Assembly (NCBI RefSeq): GCF_032362555.1
Contig: NC_083524.1
Location: forward strand, 4,946,001 to 5,010,000
Origin: Amyelois transitella
Lineage: Eukaryota; Arthropoda; Insecta; Lepidoptera; Pyralidae
Reading direction: 5' to 3'
DNA length: 64,000 nt
Of the stretch, positions 34,512 through 44,899 are shown one piece after another; within the stretch, counting starts at the first letter, position 1, and every line of letters begins with the position of its first letter. A program made the translations under genes and the position numbers. Below the pieces are notes generated by a model that worked only from the letters and a program-made list of their open reading frames with translations, was not told where the DNA came from and did not search any database.

Positions 34512-34692
34512 ATACATACATACATATAATCACGTCTATATCTCTTGCGGGTTAGACAGAGCCAACAGTCTTAAAAAGACTGATTGGTCACGTTCAGCTA
34601 TTTGGCTTATTGATAGAATTGAGATTCAAATAGTGACAGGTTGCTAGCCCATCGCCTAATAATGAATCCCAAGTTTGTAAGCCTATCCCTTA
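34512..34692 (-). repeat. SINE-A copy, 5' truncated
   Basis: CATACATACATATAATCACG through CCAAGTTTGTAAGCCTATCC. Preceded by (TATG)n in the opposite sense, so two tails meet head-on at 34510. Confidence 0.8.
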
Positions 34693-34807
34693 AAATAACA
34701 TAAATTGTCATAAATTGAAATGATAGATATTGTGAGATAGAATGCCAATTTAACCCCCTTACACGAACAGTATTACTATGTTTAAGTCATCAACATACAG
34801 AAAGGAA

Positions 34808-34935
34808 TGAACCGAGTTTGCATGAAGATATTATTGAATCTACATTCATGAAGCAAAAGAGGTTTGCAGGGATCGTGGCAAGTGGACAGATGTAGTCTCT
34901 GTCTACCCCTCTGGGAAAAAGGCATGATTCGTGTG
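34808..34935 (+). repeat. LINE 3'-end fragment
   Basis: GAAGCAAAAGAGGTTTGCAG, GATCGTGGCAAGTGGACAGA and GTAGTCTCTGTCTACCCCTC, as at 17.2 kb. Confidence 0.5.
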
Positions 34936-35589
34936 TTATGATATAAATTAAAAAAAAACAACCTAAATGCCAAATTCTAATTGAAAAAATAGGAATGATA
35001 CGTCATTGCAAGTTTACAATGCAACGCACGCAATTTTGCGCAGTTGCTAGTAGCAACTTTGTTAAATCTCAAGATTAAAATGTATGTAAAACTTATGGTG
35101 TCACATTCACCAGTACTTACTAGGTCTATAGTCATATTATTCACAATTCTAAGGTTATTCTTATGGTTTTTAACTTACACTGGTATTCACGTCAAGCATT
35201 TAAATGTAGATAAGCCATCCATTCAAGCAATCGTTCAATCTTACGAATAGCCAAACCGGCCGGCGGCGGCGCGAATTCTGAAGAGGTTGTGAAAAAAATA
35301 TAAAAAAAATTGATAAGCTTGTATGAATAGACTGATTCGGTTCCAGCCATCTGAATATTGTATTTATTAAATTCTTTGAAATCTTGTCAAACTACTGCAG
35401 CTGTCGATATAACTGCAAGTTTCGGCTTAAGCTATTTACCTGTATTAATACTTTTAAACACTTGTGTTGAAGACGTCAATAACAGTGTATTTCAAAACAT
35501 ATACTTAATTTCAATATTTATAAAGATCATGTGAATATATATGAAGCAGGTACTCAAAATTTTCTTCTCTTGTTATAGGTAAAGATGGT

Positions 35590-35860
35590 AGCACAATCTA
35601 CAAGACGTGGTCTACGCAAGTGCGAGTGACAGTTATCGAATCAAGTTTGAAAATCGTTCGATTTGATTGGCTGTATCGCGGATGAAATGATTAGTAATTT
35701 AATCTGAGCTCTGATTGGTGAATTTTGTGCGTTCAGAACTGTGAAGGAACTGCCAATGTTGACTACAAAGCGACGGAGGCGTCACAACCTGCTATGACTA
35801 CAAGCAGGTGGAACAAAAAAGCTGACTCCACAATATGATAATGGTACGTACATTTTTATT
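35590..35860 (+). promoter_or_regulatory. segment with two inverted CCAAT boxes and a possible donor
   Basis: GATTGGC at 35657 and GATTGGTG at 35716 lie 60 bp apart. AATG|GTACGT (35850) is a usable donor, and TTGTTATAG (35577) a weak acceptor. Either a small non-coding exon or chance. Confidence 0.22.
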
Positions 35861-36480
35861 GTGCACCAATTAAGCCGAGCGACTTCATACACGTAGATAT
35901 TTTACATCAACCGAAAATGCTCATGGGATTAGTGTGTAATAACACAGACTTGTTTATTGTTTTAATAAATATCATTTGATGTTGATGTATTAACTAGATC
36001 TTGCGCCCGAGTACCCTAAATATAGCGTTGTCCGATTTACTTAGAGTTTCGCACAAATATTTTTTTAGTGTCTATGTCACCTATTGCTCCTCCTCCTAAG
36101 AGCAGTATCTTAAATTATTATTTATTTCGCGACTTTTACCTTATACGAGTAAATTATCAGTTCCTAAACTAAGATATAAAAAAGTAAATAAAAGAATAAT
36201 AATTTCCATGAAAAACACTATATTTTTAAATAGAGATTCACAGTGTAAGTTCTCAAATGTACAGAAGATAGTAGTTATGTAAGTGCTATGATATTAAGTA
36301 AGTCGGTATGTCACATACTATGTCTGTCTTTTGCCAAAATGATGTTAGGCCCAGACTTGAGGACGGCTGGGAGCCTGCCAGCACTCACTTGAAACTATCT
36401 CAACGTTTGATAAATTGATATAGTTATTTGCAAGATAAATAATGAATATTTGTCTAACTTATCATACATTCATCTATTAT

Positions 36481-36573
36481 TCATCATTAAGCCATACTGC
36501 TGAAGGTGGCCTTCCAGTCTATTCAAGACTGTTGGCTCTGTCTAAGCCGCAAGGAATAAAGACGTATGTATAT
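36481..36573 (+). repeat. SINE-A 3' fragment
   Basis: TCATTAAGCCATACTGCTGA to GACGTATGTATATATG. Confidence 0.65.
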
Positions 36574-37199
36574 ATGCGACCTATCATCGGGGCCTCCTGG
36601 TGAAAGGTCAGGTAAAGAGTACCCTTAACTATCGAGCTTGACTAAAAATATTGATGTGAATGAAGATAAAACGTATCCAAAGATTTACTTCGGTATATGG
36701 CAAATAATTCTTATATAGCAAAAAATAATCTTGACAGTCTTCATTTCAAAAACAAAGAAAAACGTAAGAGTATAATATGAGCGAGTAACTAAGAAGTTAC
36801 TAACTAAGAAGCAAACAAGTTGAAGAACATTTACCTTTCTCACAAAATAACAAAAATTGTCTTACGAGTATAATCGTTTTCATCTATCCCCATAAACATC
36901 ACTGAGTGTGATCACTCAGTTTGGTGATTTGCTCTTTTTATAATATGTTTTACATCTTATTGTATTACGATGTGGGATCCCACGGTTCACTTGTACAACT
37001 TGTGTAACACGGCATGCAAAAACTAACTACTCATACATAGTTTACAACCAATAGTCTCGAAAAAATTTGAAAAGAAGTTTTTTCAAGTCTAGATATAATT
37101 GTTATCCTTAATTTATTGACACAATCTGAGCGGGAAGAGAACCAGCTAGCACAACGTATGATTTTTCTTCGCCACCATACCAGCATGGAAGCTTTTATT

Positions 37200-37258
37200 T
37201 AGACATCTATAAGAAAGAGATGGAGTGTTCCTATTCTTAAGTACCGGGAACCACACGG
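37200..37258 (-). repeat. SINE-A 5' fragment
   Basis: AAAGAGATGGAGTGTTCCTA and ACCGGGAACCACACGG. Confidence 0.65.
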
Positions 37259-37317
37259 AAATATCAAAAAATAGTTTCAAATAGAGTAGGTCAACAGTAC
37301 CTAAGTAGGATAATTAT

Positions 37318-37412
37318 GAACGAAGATTGAGCGAAAGAAGTATGTAAAGATCATGACAAGTGGAAAGATTAAGTCTCTGCCCACATTTCCGGGGAAAAGG
37401 CGAGAATTTATG
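37318..37412 (+). repeat. LINE 3'-end fragment
   Basis: GAGCGAAAGAAGTATGTAAA and GACAAGTGGAAAGAT, then TCTCTGCCCAC; diverged relative of 17.2 kb. Confidence 0.45.
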
Positions 37413-38337
37413 TTACCTACATATGTAAATTACCTACCAATTGTTTGAGTATATAATACAGCAAGTTATATATTCTATTTATGAAGTAAAGTCAAGAATA
37501 GTATGATTTTGATCGCAAAGCCTCATTTAGACGACCTTGGCTCACTCCTGCCATCGGCATGTAAGGCGACGTCGCCGCCTCTCGCAGACTGTACATACAG
37601 TCAATTGCAGAAACTGGTGTATATAACAAATAAATTCAATTGTGTCAAAGCGTGACCCCCCGTCCATTCAAGGCAAAGAAGTGGTAAGGCTTTATCGCTG
37701 TTGAGACAGAATTAAATTTCTTCTATCAAGTTTCTCTTCTCTCTCGTCGGTCTCGGGCAGAACGGAATGGTACCTGTTTAGGGTTCCATACTTATAAGGT
37801 ACTAACGGGACCCTATTACTAAGCCTCCGCTGTCTGATTGTCGGTTTATCTGTCACCAAGCTGTTTTATTTGTGTATTTCCGTTATCGTTATAACAACAA
37901 ATACTAAAAGCATGTAAAATGTACATAACTTTAGCATTTTGCCAAACTAAAGTTCACCACGTAATTCTAAGATACGTGAATATATAAGGCAGACATACAG
38001 TTATCCTTCGTTTTCTACTACAACTTGTTAAAGTCAGCGGACATACCTATACCATTAAATTTTCACTGTAACTTTTCGTCATTAGATGTTATTACACGAT
38101 AAGAGTTTTTGATATCAGTAAATGCTTTCCGAACATTAATTTTAACGTGTACATTAGGGTGTATATTTTATATCTGTCCATTAATAAAACCTTTATTGAT
38201 GAAATGTACTAGTATAGGTATAAAAGAGGACACTGACTGACTAATTGACTAACGTCAACCGGTAATCAAAGTGCACTAAGAGAGAATTTCACAAAATTCT
38301 CGCAGAAACAGAAAAAAGAGGGATTTCATACAGCAGG

Positions 38338-38598
38338 GCTGTGTGGTTCCCGGCACCAATAAAAAAAGAATAGCACCACTCCATCTCTTTCCCATGGATG
38401 TCGTAAAAGGCGACTAAGGGATAAGCTTATAAACTTGGGATTCTTTTTTAGGCGATGGGTTAGCAATTTGTCACTATTTGAATCACAATTCTATCATTAA
38501 GCCAAATAGTTGAACGTGGTCATTCAGTCTTTTCAAGACTGTTGGCGCTGTCCACCCCGCAAGGGATATAGACTTGACCATATGTATGTATGTATGTA
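38338..38598 (+). repeat. SINE-A copy, full length
   Basis: GCTGTGTGGTTCCCGGCACC to (TATG)n. Confidence 0.88.
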
Positions 38599-38812
38599 GG
38601 GTTGTGTGTGTATTCTAATAGTTTAGATGAGATAACGCCTCGTGCACGAAGTGAGTTTCTATTTGGCCCATCAACGTTCATCAATGCAATCGCATCCGTT
38701 TTTAGTGGTTGTAATGATTTTTACCAGAAATACCCGATATGATCAAGATACGTTCTTGTAGACTCTTTTCCAATGATTCCATTTAATCACGCTATCTCGT
38801 TCTTTCACCTGG

Positions 38813-39032
38813 TTTATATCCTCGCTTCTCAGGGTGCGCCTTTGACCAAAGTTTTGAATGGGCTAAGTCAGGTCAGTCAGTCATTACATGAAGCGACTTT
38901 CGCCTGACTAACCCATGTTGGATTATAACACATATCCAGTAGCTTAGATGTGCAGGTTTCCTCACGATGATTTCACTCGCAGTAAGAACATCGGTTAGCA
39001 CCCAAACTAATGCGCACCGAAACTTGACACCC
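38813..39032 (-). repeat. SINE-B copy
   Basis: Inverted TATATCCTCGCTTCTCAGGG, TGCAGGTTTCCTCACGATG and AACATCGGTTAG. Confidence 0.65.
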
Positions 39033-39107
39033 CTAAAGTTAGCAGCAACCCTCTAAAACAGAGACATTGATAGATGACCGAGGTAGTTGTTGGTTGTTGA
39101 AGAAAAT

Positions 39108-39220
39108 GCTGCAGTGCAGTTTGTTACCGCTTCTTCTGTACTGACACCTTGGAAGCGGCAGTAAACTTAGTTTTAAGTAATTTATTTGACGTCAACCAAT
39201 GTTGTTAAACCATACGTTTT
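39108..39220 (+). repeat. short interspersed repeat, also at 16.56 kb
   Basis: ATGCTGCAGTGCAGTTTGTT, CGCTTCTTCTGTAC, TTGGAAGCGGCAG, ending in TTGACGTCAA. Confidence 0.6.
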
Positions 39221-39685
39221 GACAATTATTAAGCGATATGAAGTATCCTATAATAAAGAATAAAAATTTTGAATTTTTCAATTTTTGTAGAATCATTCAC
39301 GCTTTCGGATATTCGAACCGGTGCCCCACGCATTTGACACGCGCGGGAATCAAAACTTTAAGGTGCTTCCACATATACAGAATTATTACCCACCTTATCT
39401 GTTTGACCACGTTAGTCGCATCGTGCCTTGTATTGATGAAATCTGCATACTTCATACATAATAGCTTGAACTAATGATGCGTGTGTTTGTGTTACGTGCG
39501 CGACAAAGGTGAAGGGCGACGTTGTCCTGACGTCATCATATGAGAGCTATTGAAAGGTTGGCTAATTGTCCAGTTGGATTATAAGGCTCATGGCATACAA
39601 TGAAGCGAATTCACCATTTTTTTAATATGGGCTTTATATACATACTTTAATTACATCTCTAAATCTCTGTTAGCCATGTAAATTA

Positions 39686-39740
39686 ACAGCCTTCTTATCA
39701 AACTGTTGGCTATACCTACCCCGACTAGGATCAAGACATT
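39686..39740 (+). repeat. SINE-A 3' fragment (old)
   Basis: AAACTGTTGGCTATACCTAC and CCCCGACTAGGAT. Confidence 0.5.
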
Positions 39741-39744
39741 ATAT

Positions 39745-40980
39745 ATATAATTGCATGCTAGTCTATTCAACTTCCTAAAAGAAACAATGTTGTCAATTGT
39801 AAATTATTTTTAATGGAACAGAATTATAAATTGCATTATGTGTCGTAGCCCTAATGTTGATTCCAATATACGTCAATCGAATACTGCTTGATCGACCTAT
39901 AATGGGCTAGCAAGCTTATACACGTGACATATGCACATATGATCACGCCACTTCCCCGGAGCGGTAGACAGAAACTACATACTTCCCCGCTTAGTTACTT
40001 TTCTTGCTTTATGCACATTCATTCATTCATCTCTGTATGCAATATCGTTGGTTTAGGCTACTCTTCACTAGAAAGGTACGTTCGATTAAGTTTTGATCTT
40101 AAAATACGTTATTTTCTTTTACATACTTGTATATTTCCTTAATTCATTCCTTATTTCCTCTCGACATGACTAAACTTAAAGCATTTCTTCTAGGCCTTAG
40201 TTGCCTATATAATTTGCCTTTTAGTTTGTAAATATCGAATTGAAGCATTTCTGGATCGCGTCAGTTTAGCGTTAAGCTGTTAACTCATAGGTCACAGATT
40301 AGTATCGCTTTGAAACTAGAAATTAATTAAGAAATGAGTTTACATGATGTAATGCTCAAAGATGGAAATTATTTTTCTAACTTTATTTAATAGCTCTTTT
40401 TAACTCTCACTATGTTGTATATTTTTTCCTTCTTTTTCGTAATTTAATTCAAACAAATTGACCACATGATAAATAGTATTCATTATTTTTAAAAATATAT
40501 ATGGTAAAGAATGGCGAGAATAGCTGACGTTAAAATACACGGGAAAAGTTTTTTTTTTCTAGCTGGGAAGCTTTTACTAGACAAATGACGATACACGTTA
40601 CGCCTCGCGTAGCCATTCCATCGCCAAATGATCACCTTATTATCCTTGAAACCTCCAGGTTTTTCTTCTTTAATAATTTAACCAACGAAGTTTGTGCGAA
40701 GTCACAAGCAATAGCTAGTTAGCAAGTATAGATGGCAAATTAATTTCCACGTTGGCCGCAGCTGCGTTGGCTGGCCGCCATTTTAGACCGACCCAATTGC
40801 CGGTGCAACTTACGGGTTACATTTTACAGCATTACCCATCATAAAATATGGAAAATACAGAAATTTGTTTAAACCAGTTATAATCATTTGTCTTTAAGCA
40901 AGAGCGAATAGGCAAAAGAGGTTCCGCGTAAACTTTAGTCCTTATCTAACTATCAGGCAGATTGAGGTCACACACAATAT
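39745..40980. other. AT-rich intergenic DNA, nothing recognised
   Basis: No supported gene or repeat. Confidence 0.4.
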
Positions 40981-40982
40981 CA

Positions 40983-41164
40983 CTACATAGTATAAAACTA
41001 AGTCGCTATTCTAGTCTGTTTGTCTGTATGCTTAAATCTTAAAAATTTCGCAACGGATTTTGATGCGGTTTTTTGTAACAGGTAGAGTGATTCAAGAGGA
41101 AGGTTTTTATGTATATTTTTTTCCGAATTTTGCACCCGTGCGAAGCCGGGGCGGGTCGCTAGTT
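40983..41164 (-). repeat. interspersed repeat (CGACCCGCCCCGGCTTCGC type), inverted copy
   Basis: Nearly identical to the reverse complement of 16711-16900: CACTACATAGTATAAAAC at one end and CCGGGGCGGGTCGCTAGT at the other. Confidence 0.78.
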
Positions 41165-41603
41165 TACAATAAAAGAAATGGTTGCATATAATGCAGAACT
41201 TATCCGGGAAAATAGTGCGGGCGGACCCGCAACAATTTGTAATACAAAAATCTCTTTGTCTTTGATTGTAATTTCGAAAATTAGTCCAAGTTCAGTTGAG
41301 AATATAGTTCTTGAATTAAGTATAGGTCGTATATTTCGTTTATGTGTATCTAGCCTACCTTATAAAATTAACCATATTTTACTAATTGCCTATGAAGTGT
41401 CATTTCTATACTCTCCTTATTTTAGGGGTGTAATTTGCGGCGGTTGGCAATGTTTAACATCCCTAGTTTGAATATTCACTACAGTAATCAAAAGTAGAAT
41501 TGAATATTACAAACAAATTCTGTCTGTCTGTCTAAAATCTCTCTCTTTATCATTTTGCATGAAAAAACTTTAATATTTTAGTAATCATTCATCATCCACC
41601 TTT

Positions 41604-41705
41604 ATGCAGAGGGGCCAGGTATCTGTTCCTGACCACGATCTTGTGGTGAATAAGTCAGGTGTTTTCGTAATGGAGAGACTCCCGTCTGACCTCAAGTGGA
41701 GGTTT
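41604..41705 (-). repeat. SINE-B fragment (doubtful)
   Basis: GACCACGATCTTG, AATAAGTCAGGTG and GACTCCCGTCTGACCTC loosely follow inverted SINE-B. Confidence 0.35.
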
Positions 41706-41941
41706 ACTCACCTTAAAAGTGTCGGGAAGCAATCGAAGTGTATTACTTTTACTCAATACTTAATCAGTCGTTACCTACATGGCCAAAAGTAGGAGTCTCA
41801 CCTGCACACCTTGGAATGAGCACGCTGTTTTGAATCAGTTTGAGGGCCCTGTTTTTAGTTTAGTATTTTTTTTCTCTATATTCGAAGCTCTATATTGTCG
41901 AAATAGAACATTTTCCTTTCTGTCAACAGCAATAAGATGAA

Positions 41942-42191
41942 CATACATACATATGGTCACGTCTATATCCCTTGCGGGGTAGACAGAGCAGTCTTGAAAA
42001 GACTGAATGGCCACGTTCAGCTATTTGGCTTAATGATATAATTAAGATTCAAATAGTGACAGGTTGCAAGCCCATCGCCTAAAAAGAACCCCAAGTTTGT
42101 AAGCCTATCCGTAAGTCGCCTTTTACGATATTGAAAGAGATGGAGTGGTCCTATTCTTTTTTATACTGGTGTGGGGAACCACACGGCACAC
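41942..42191 (-). repeat. SINE-A copy, near full length
   Basis: CATACATACATATGGTCACG to GGAACCACACGGCACA. Confidence 0.87.
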
Positions 42192-42823
42192 AATAAGAAG
42201 AACCCGTTGCGAAACTCATTTTCAAAAGCTGCTTTCTTTCTTTCCAAAAAATCTTTATTATTATGAGTGTCTTGTACACATGTCATGTAAGTTGGGTAAG
42301 CAGTGATGGCAGAATATGTAACTGAATTGGGCCGGATTCAACTATTGGGCGTTTGTCCAAAACAGCTGCCAACGCATCTGTGCCCGACGTTACAAACTTG
42401 TAAGGTACCATGTTATCATGATTACTCTCAGCTTATCTATTTGTATATATAAAACTCTTTCGTTACGAAAACGCACAGCCTAAACCGCTGGATCTAGAAA
42501 CCTAAAGTTCCGTAAGTGGTCTAGAGATGCTAAGAAAGGATTTTCCTAAATTCCCATGGGAACGGAACTCCAGCAAGTATAATGAGGAGGAACAGAAGGT
42601 TAACTGATGATCGTACGGTTATAAAAAAATCGTGAATAACCTACACATTCGGGCGCGCTTCCTCGATTTTATATAAACACAAAAAATACATATATACCAA
42701 CATAAAATCATACGTCTTTACACGACGACACTTTACACGATCCCTGCTAAGATTTTTCGCCTCATCCGCATTCATAAGATACGGTTACTTTTTCCTTCTG
42801 TCGTAACATTTCTTACTTGATAT

Positions 42824-43079
42824 TGTGGCGACATCTCTACGCCACTCGTCGACAACATCAAATCACACAACAGCTGTCAATCATCTCGAAGAAATCGACG
42901 CGCTCAGCCAATAGCAGCGAAGAACCCAAATCGCGATTTCAGAGATTTCACGAATTGGAGCTATATATACAACCTCCGACACAACATCGTTGGAGCCGCG
43001 GTTCCCCAGGCATAACACCTAGCCTGGCGGAAGATCTTCCCTTTGGTGGCGGTCGAGCCGAATCATCGCTCCCGCTACA
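42824..43079 (+). repeat. 5' LTR of the TRIM-like element
   Basis: 256 bp. Contains CCAAT (AGCCAATAGC near 42906) and a TATATATA box near 42962, about 55 bp apart, consistent with a Pol II promoter in U3. Confidence 0.88.
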
Positions 43080-43080
43080 T

Positions 43081-43096
43081 TGGTGACCCCGACGTG
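43081..43096 (+). other. primer-binding site of the TRIM-like element
   Basis: TGGTGACCCCGACGTG starts 2 bp after the 5' LTR. It begins with TGG, the complement of tRNA CCA. The priming tRNA was not identified. Confidence 0.65.
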
Positions 43097-43552
43097 ATTG
43101 GAAGCAACCTTCTCCATCATCATCAACTCCAATCCTCAGCATCACTCCTCACTCTGCAAGCAGTCTCACAGCAAGCCAGCAACTGGGTATCGCAGCAGGT
43201 CCATCGCAGCCAACGCAACGAGCTTCCTGGTCCTGTCTCCACCCGCACTTCACTCTCTTCGACTTCAGCGACCGACGCATCTACCGCAGCCCACGCCTGG
43301 ATCTCTTCGACGGCCGCTCTTCTCTCCAGCGTGGCAGCTCTGCACGATTTCTCCCGGCGCCAACAAGTCGACTTCGCTCTCTACTGTCTCGACTCACCGC
43401 AGACTACGAGCAACGCAACGGCTCACTCCTGACTCACTAGGACTTCGAGCAACTTCCGACTCACTGGAAGACAACTGGCACTTGCAAGCTACTGAAGCAC
43501 AGATTGCACAGCAAGATCAAGACTTCAGACCTCCGGTCTTGGGGGGGAGTAC

Positions 43553-43808
43553 TGTGGCGACATCTCTACGCCACTCGTCGACAACATCAAATCACACAAC
43601 AGCTGTCAATCATCTCGAAGAAATCGACGCGCTCAGCCAATAGCAGCGAAGAACCCAAATCGCGATTTCAGAGATTTCACGAATTGGAGCTATATATACA
43701 ACCTCCGACACAACATCGTTGGAGCCGCGGTTCCCCAGGCATAACACCTAGCCTGGCGGAAGATCTTCCCTTTGGTGGCGGTCGAGCCGAATCATCGCTC
43801 CCGCTACA
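43553..43808 (+). repeat. 3' LTR of the TRIM-like element
   Basis: 256 bp, identical as read to the 5' LTR; preceded by the G-rich polypurine tract at 43541-43550. Confidence 0.88.
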
Positions 43809-44062
43809 ATATCTCTGTAAGTTACAAGAGATATTTAATTAGAGTGTAGAATCTAATTCAAGATTAAATTTTAAATATTATTCTTTCAAAGAGACTCTTT
43901 GAAGATACACAAATGACATTTTCAAAGTTCTAGAATAAATATAGAAACATTACGAGTGCTTTCTTTCCGTTAATCACTCTCTTCATACCGCAGTTAGTGA
44001 AGATTTTTGCTCTGCTTATGGCCTCAGTAGTTTCGTTGAAATTCATTTTATTGCAAAACAGA

Positions 44063-44097
44063 AACCACGCGGACGAAGTCGCGGACAAAAGCTAGTA
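44063..44097 (+). repeat. Helitron-like 3' end
   Basis: CCACGCGGACGAAGTCGCGG then CAAAAGCTAGT: hairpin and CTAG end. Confidence 0.55.
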
Positions 44098-44804
44098 ACA
44101 AAATATATACCTAAAACTTTCGCATTTTTATTAATAGCGTGCTACTTTGCTGGCGTGTAAATTTTAAAGGTGTATTTTTTGGAATTATTCATTACAAACA
44201 AATCATTTCTAGGTACGTTTTACTAATAATATAGATTAATTGAGACTATTCTTTTGCCTCGGCCAGCTCCAATAGCATACAAAAAATCATTTTATAAATT
44301 AATCGTAATATGAGTAATTTATGCAACAACCGATTTTTTCCGAAAAACTTCTTACAACATTATAATGTTATTAGGCTTAAAGACAACCCAGTGACAACAT
44401 AGGTAGGTTCTTATAAAATTAAATGCCTTTGCGAACGACAATAGCTGAGTGGCTAATCTTGTCAGACGCTAACTGGATCTTGCCTTGAGGAACTCTTGCA
44501 TTGTTTTTCCTGTGTATTTTACTGTTTGTTGTACTGTACTGTTATTGTACTGTTTTTATTATAAGAATTAAGTCCGTTATGTACAGATTCTTTATCACTT
44601 TACTGTTACAATTTTATGTTTAACTTCCCGTACCTTAAAACAAGGGAAACTTTCGGTCTGGCTCAATCATGTATTAAATTCCACGGTAGCACCAAAGTTC
44701 CACGCTCCAGGCTAACTTCAAATTAACATAATTCATTATAGAGTACTTACATACCAAATCGTCGATTATTGTCCCATAACGCGCATGTCGAAAAATCTAA
44801 TCCT

Positions 44805-44893
44805 CACCTCTGGAGCTCAAGATGCAACTTTGACCATGATCCCAGATTGGATATACACCAAGCGACTCCCATTTGACCTCCGAAACATTTGCA
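44805..44893 (-). repeat. SINE-B fragment
   Basis: GATGCAACTTTGACCATGAT, CCAGATTGGAT and AAGCGACTCCCATTTGACC. Confidence 0.5.
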
Positions 44894-44899
44894 GAAGAA

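Larger units (their letters stand above)
42824..43808 (+). mobile_element. TRIM-like LTR retrotransposon, 985 bp, identical LTRs
   Basis: Two 256-bp direct repeats, identical as read, start TGTGG and end CTACA. ATAT precedes the left one (42820-42823) and follows the right one (43809-43812) as a 4-bp target duplication, as for Gypsy-type insertions. The 473-bp interior opens with a primer-binding-like TGGTGACCCCGACGTG (43081-43096) and closes with a purine tract GGGGGGGAGTA just before the 3' LTR. The interior has no gag or pol coding, so movement would need proteins from another element. Identical LTRs mean a recent insertion or recent gene conversion. Confidence 0.88.

Noticed and set aside
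39295..39420. tRNA-like B box (inverted GGTTCGAATATCC)
   Set aside because: No pairing acceptor stem or A box at the right distance; at most an old SINE head.
41178..41471. 97-codon frame beside the 41.0-kb repeat
   Set aside because: Begins at the repeat edge; no motif; composition like the surrounding non-coding DNA.
43098..43643. 181-codon frame spanning the TRIM interior and the start of its 3' LTR
   Set aside because: It runs across the LTR boundary, shows Ser/Thr-rich composition from GC-biased DNA and no gag or pol motif. Overlapping frames of similar length exist, so it is chance.
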